DNA of 64,000 bases from Micrococcus flavus (GTDB lineage: Bacteria > Actinomycetota > Actinomycetes > Actinomycetales > Micrococcaceae), in NCBI RefSeq assembly GCF_014204815.1, contig NZ_JACHMC010000001.1, positions 1,674,001 through 1,738,000 on the forward strand, read 5' to 3'. The notes under the pieces were generated by a model, which was not told the DNA's origin, searched no databases, and saw only the letters and a program-made list of their open reading frames with translations. This document shows positions 58,104-64,000 of this stretch, piece after piece; the first letter of the stretch is position 1, and every line of letters starts with the position of its first letter. The position numbers and the translations under genes are program-made.

Positions 58104-59291
58104 ATGCTCTTCAACGCCCCAGACCTCAATGCGGACGACAGTGCCGTCCTGGAGGAGATCAACCGGCTGAGGCTCGATCTGCGGCACAATCTAGCCCCGA
58201 CCCATCGCTGGTTCGGTACCCTTGCCCGCCAGCACCGAGCTCGGGCCGTCCGGGGGTCCAACTCGATCGAAGGCATCGACGTCTCGGAGGAGAAGGCCCT
58301 CGCTATTGAGGCCGACGAGGAAGAACTGACCACCGTTGACGACGTATGGCTCGCGGTCAAGGGGTATTCGGATGCCATGACCTACGCGCGCGTCCTGGGA
58401 GGCGACCCCGGTAGGACACTGGACATGTCCACGTTGCTCTCGTTGCACTTCATGGTCCAGGGTCATGACCTGTCGAAATCGCCCGGGGAGTTCCGCAAAC
58501 GAGACGTATACGTGGAGGAGGAGGACACCGGACGCATCGTCTACGAGGGTCCCGACGCGGACGCGGTACCCGACCTCGTCGCTGAACTCCTGCATGATCT
58601 CGACGGCACGTCCGCGGGCGTGCCTCCCCTCGTCGTCGCGGCCATGGCTCACCTTAACCTGGTGATGATCCACCCCTTCCGGGACGGCAACGGGCGTCTC
58701 TCGCGCATTCTGCAGTCGGCGATCCTGTACCGGGAACGGGTGGCCGAAGCCGAGTTCGTCTCTGTCGAGGAATACCTGGGGCGCAATACATTGGCGTACT
58801 ACGACGTGCTGGCCCAAGTCGGTGGTGGTCGGTGGCAGCCGCATCGTTCGGCCCATGCCTGGATCGAGTTCATGCTGACCGCCCACTACCGCCAGGCGAC
58901 CACCGTGCAGCGCAGGGTGGAGATTATGAACCATGTCGCGGCACGTGCTGACGACCTGCTCGAGCGTCACGGTCTTCCTGAGCGCTCATTACCGGCTTTG
59001 GAGTCGACCCTCAGTGGTTGGCGCCTCACCAACGCTCGCTATCGAGAGGATGCGGGAGTCACTGCGACAACCGCTTCACGCGACCTGCGGGCGCTGTGCC
59101 GCGCCGGGATCTTGGAACGTCAGGGGCAGAAGCGCGGCAGTTGGTACATACCGACGGAGGAGCACCGATCCTGGCTGGCCCGCCTCCAATCGTCGTTGCG
59201 GGAGAAGTACGACTCGTCGGTCGATCCGTATGCCGTCCTGCGACGGGCAGGGCACCTTCCTCCTGCTGGCCAGGCGAGCATTGGGGGGTAG
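58104..59291 (+). CDS. Fic-family protein, class II (self-inhibited)
   Basis: A 395-aa protein. The Fic core is HPFRDGNGRLSR (residues about 189-200), which transfers AMP from ATP to target proteins. An N-terminal RGSNSIEGIDVS at about 49-60 matches the inhibitory helix motif (S/T)xxxE(G/N), so it is class II and autoinhibited by its own Glu. The C-terminal region is a winged helix (TATTASRDLRALCRAGIL). ATG 58104 is preferred because GGAGG lies 5 nt upstream; ATG 58035 is in frame. The gene is less GC-rich than its surroundings and sits between gatC and a GNAT gene, so it was probably acquired. The target is unknown. Confidence 0.9.
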   Translation: MLFNAPDLNADDSAVLEEINRLRLDLRHNLAPTHRWFGTLARQHRARAVRGSNSIEGIDVSEEKALAIEADEEELTTVDDVWLAVKGYSDAMTYARVLGGDPGRTLDMSTLLSLHFMVQGHDLSKSPGEFRKRDVYVEEEDTGRIVYEGPDADAVPDLVAELLHDLDGTSAGVPPLVVAAMAHLNLVMIHPFRDGNGRLSRILQSAILYRERVAEAEFVSVEEYLGRNTLAYYDVLAQVGGGRWQPHRSAHAWIEFMLTAHYRQATTVQRRVEIMNHVAARADDLLERHGLPERSLPALESTLSGWRLTNARYREDAGVTATTASRDLRALCRAGILERQGQKRGSWYIPTEEHRSWLARLQSSLREKYDSSVDPYAVLRRAGHLPPAGQASIGG

Positions 59292-59341
59292 GCGGGACGG
59301 GTCCAGCTACTGGCCGCTGGCCACAGTGGCCGGACGAGGCC

Positions 59342-59911
59342 TCAGTCCACGGGCAGCACGTACACGATGAACGGGCCCTTGTCCTCCTCCGGGGGCAGGC
59401 CCGGCAGCAGCGCGGAGAGCATCCAGTCCCGCTCGGGCGTGCGGACGAACCCCGCCGCCTCGTAGAGGCGGTGTGCCTCGACCATGGACTCCATGGTGGT
59501 CAGCGCGACGCCGCGCACCCCCTCCATGGCCCGCGCCCGCTCGACGACGGCGGCCAGCAGCGCGCGGCCGATCCCCCGCCGGTGCAGGTCCGGGTGCACC
59601 GCGAGCATGCGGAACTCGTACTCGTCCTCGCGGGCGGTCTCCTGCAGGGGCGAGCCGGGCGGGGCGAGCACCACGCTGCCGCCCACCCGGGGCCCGGCGT
59701 CGGTGTCCACCTCGGCCACGAGGATCTCGGCCACCTCCGCCCGGGAGGCGACGTCGGCCAGGATCGCCCGGTAGGTGTCCTCCTCCTCGAGGTGGCCGCC
59801 GGCGTCGTACGCGGCGAGGATCAGCTCCGACACGGCGTCGTGGTCCTCGGGGCGCAGACGGCGGATGCGGACCCCGTGCTCCCGCCCGGTGGTCTCCTCC
59901 TGTGCCGTCAT
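59342..59911 (-). CDS. GNAT-family N-acetyltransferase
   Basis: A 189-aa acetyltransferase: GVRIRRLRPEDHDAVSELIL at the N-terminus, FRMLAVHPDLHRRGIGRALL with the acetyl-CoA loop, and EAHRLYEAAGFVRTPERDW near the C-terminus, which are motifs in normal order. Substrate unknown. ATG 59911 overlaps the glutaredoxin-like gene's stop as ATGA, so it is the last gene of a coupled run (ligA, phosphatase, glutaredoxin, GNAT). Confidence 0.88.
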   Translation of the reverse strand: MTAQEETTGREHGVRIRRLRPEDHDAVSELILAAYDAGGHLEEEDTYRAILADVASRAEVAEILVAEVDTDAGPRVGGSVVLAPPGSPLQETAREDEYEFRMLAVHPDLHRRGIGRALLAAVVERARAMEGVRGVALTTMESMVEAHRLYEAAGFVRTPERDWMLSALLPGLPPEEDKGPFIVYVLPVD

Positions 59912-60386
59912 CCCGCTGCCTCCCTCGTCTGGCGCAGCCGTTCGCGCAGCCGGTCCCGGTCCGCCTCCGAGGCCACGATCCAGTCGCGGCGGCGGGTCCA
60001 GGCGGTCGGCACGGCCTGGTGCGGGCGGCCGTCCCGGCGAGCGTGCAGCGCCTCGAGGGCGGCCGCCGCCTCCGGCTCCTGCCAGATGTTGACCCAGTGC
60101 ACGCGCCCGCGCTCCTCAGGCGTGAGGGTCTTGATCAGGGTCATGCAGTACCGACAGCCCGGCCGCCAGAACACGACGACGCCGCCCGCGTCCACCGTGC
60201 CCTGCGCCTGCGCGTAGGGCCGGGAGCGCACCCGGGTGGCGCGCAGGGACGGGAGCATCAGCAGGACCATCAGCACGGCGGACACGATCACGGCGACGTT
60301 CCGCTGCGCCGTGCCCCAGAGCGCGAACGCGAGGCCCGCGGCGATGAAGGCCGTGGGGTAGGCCCACGGGTGGCCGAGCAGCCGCC

Positions 60387-60390
<4 letters not shown>
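59908..60390 (-). CDS. Membrane-anchored glutaredoxin/mycoredoxin-like protein
   Basis: A 160-aa protein with two N-terminal hydrophobic helices (about 10-50) and a C-terminal thioredoxin-fold domain with the redox motif RPGCRYCMTL (Cys-x-x-Cys), cis-Pro region AVPTAW, and strand VNIWQEPEAAAAL. Mycoredoxins reduce mycothiol mixed disulfides in actinobacteria; the membrane anchor is an unusual addition. It is coupled by ATGA to both neighbours. Confidence 0.82.
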
Positions 60391-63715
<3,325 letters not shown>

Positions 63716-63739
63716 CTAGCGGCGGCCCCGGACACGGCA

Positions 63740-64000
63740 TCAGGGGCGGGGGAAGCCGACCAGCACCACGGTGATGTTGTCCCGGCCGCCGCGCCACAGC
63801 GCGGCCTCCACGAGACGCTCGGCGGCCTCGGAGAGCGCGCCGGCGTCGTCGAGGATGGCGCGGATCTCCTCGTCCAGCAGCTCGCCGGTCAGGCCGTCGC
63901 TGCACAGCAGGAGCCGGTCGCCGGGCGCGACGTCGATCTCGGTGACGTCCACCGTGAGGGCGTGGCTCGAACCCAGCGCGCGGGTGATGACGTTGCGGCG
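63740..64000 (-). CDS. PP2C-type protein phosphatase, C-terminal part
   Basis: Only the last 86 codons are in the window; the gene starts beyond the right edge. NVITRALG, then GDRLLLCSDGLTGELLDEEI and WRGGRDNITVVLVGF carry the metal-binding Asp-Gly and Asp-Asn of PPM/PP2C phosphatases. The family usually opposes Ser/Thr kinases of the PknB type in actinobacteria. The stop is at 63740-63742, 34 bp from the ligA start. Confidence 0.9.
   Translation of the reverse strand, partial: RRNVITRALGSSHALTVDVTEIDVAPGDRLLLCSDGLTGELLDEEIRAILDDAGALSEAAERLVEAALWRGGRDNITVVLVGFPRP

Overview
This is a very GC-rich window from an actinobacterium, most likely Micrococcus or a close relative in the Micrococcaceae. 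Support comes from the gene families (SAM-IV-type riboswitch ahead of metY-metX, PabA-PabB fusion, large LigA, GatCAB), heavy use of GTG starts, pervasive 4-bp ATGA/GTGA gene overlaps, and many start codons placed 6-8 nt behind a -10-like hexamer, a leaderless-mRNA layout. The species call is inference; no rRNA is present. About 60 protein genes, one tRNA, one riboswitch, one nearly complete but broken IS3-type element and one IS fragment are supported.

Layout. 1-5009: partial DMT permease, Holin-X-like membrane protein, aldo/keto reductase, SDR, glutaminase. 5134-9132: CueP-type copper lipoprotein, secreted HNH/excalibur nuclease, VUT-family transporter and a nucleoside hydrolase that overlaps it tail to tail. 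9343-11972: a lower-GC DUF1963-type gene, then a compact four-gene run joined by 4-bp overlaps. 12037-16695: PucR-type regulator divergent from a Baeyer-Villiger-type monooxygenase and an alpha/beta hydrolase, then a formate/nitrite transporter gene with no normal start at its conserved N-terminus.

16874-25373 is an accessory copper island. A decayed IS3 element sits on the left. Next comes a minus-strand cluster (response regulator, sensor kinase, HMA metallochaperone, CopB-like P-type ATPase, DUF305 lipoprotein) with a CsoR-like palindrome inside the hma promoter. A divergent BNR-repeat lipoprotein is cut off by a second IS end that shares the first element's terminal repeat. A phage-like XRE gene runs into tRNA-Asn. 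Sensing (two-component pair plus a CsoR presumably encoded elsewhere), chaperoning, efflux and extracytoplasmic binding would act together.

25484-47854 is mainly backbone: PepSY lipoprotein, dnaG, a DtxR-boxed iron(III) ABC operon, pabAB, a sirtuin, dgt with a dusB broken in a G7 run, an ankyrin operon, LLM oxidoreductase and MFS genes, a CDF-like protein, a GNAT, glyS and hydrolases. 47907-50613 is the riboswitch-controlled metY-metX methionine operon. 50807-64000 holds a glyoxalase-like protein, CPBP protease, APH-fold kinase, secreted protein, gatCAB, an apparently acquired class II Fic gene, GNAT, a membrane glutaredoxin, inositol phosphatase, ligA and the end of a PP2C phosphatase.

No wholly new multi-gene system is proven. 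The best leads are the IS-bounded copper island with its two regulatory inputs, the PucR/BVMO/hydrolase module, the two CTGA-coupled genes that seem to need CTG starts, the uncharacterised overlapping operons at 10503-11972 and 38648-40187, and the widespread leaderless promoter geometry.
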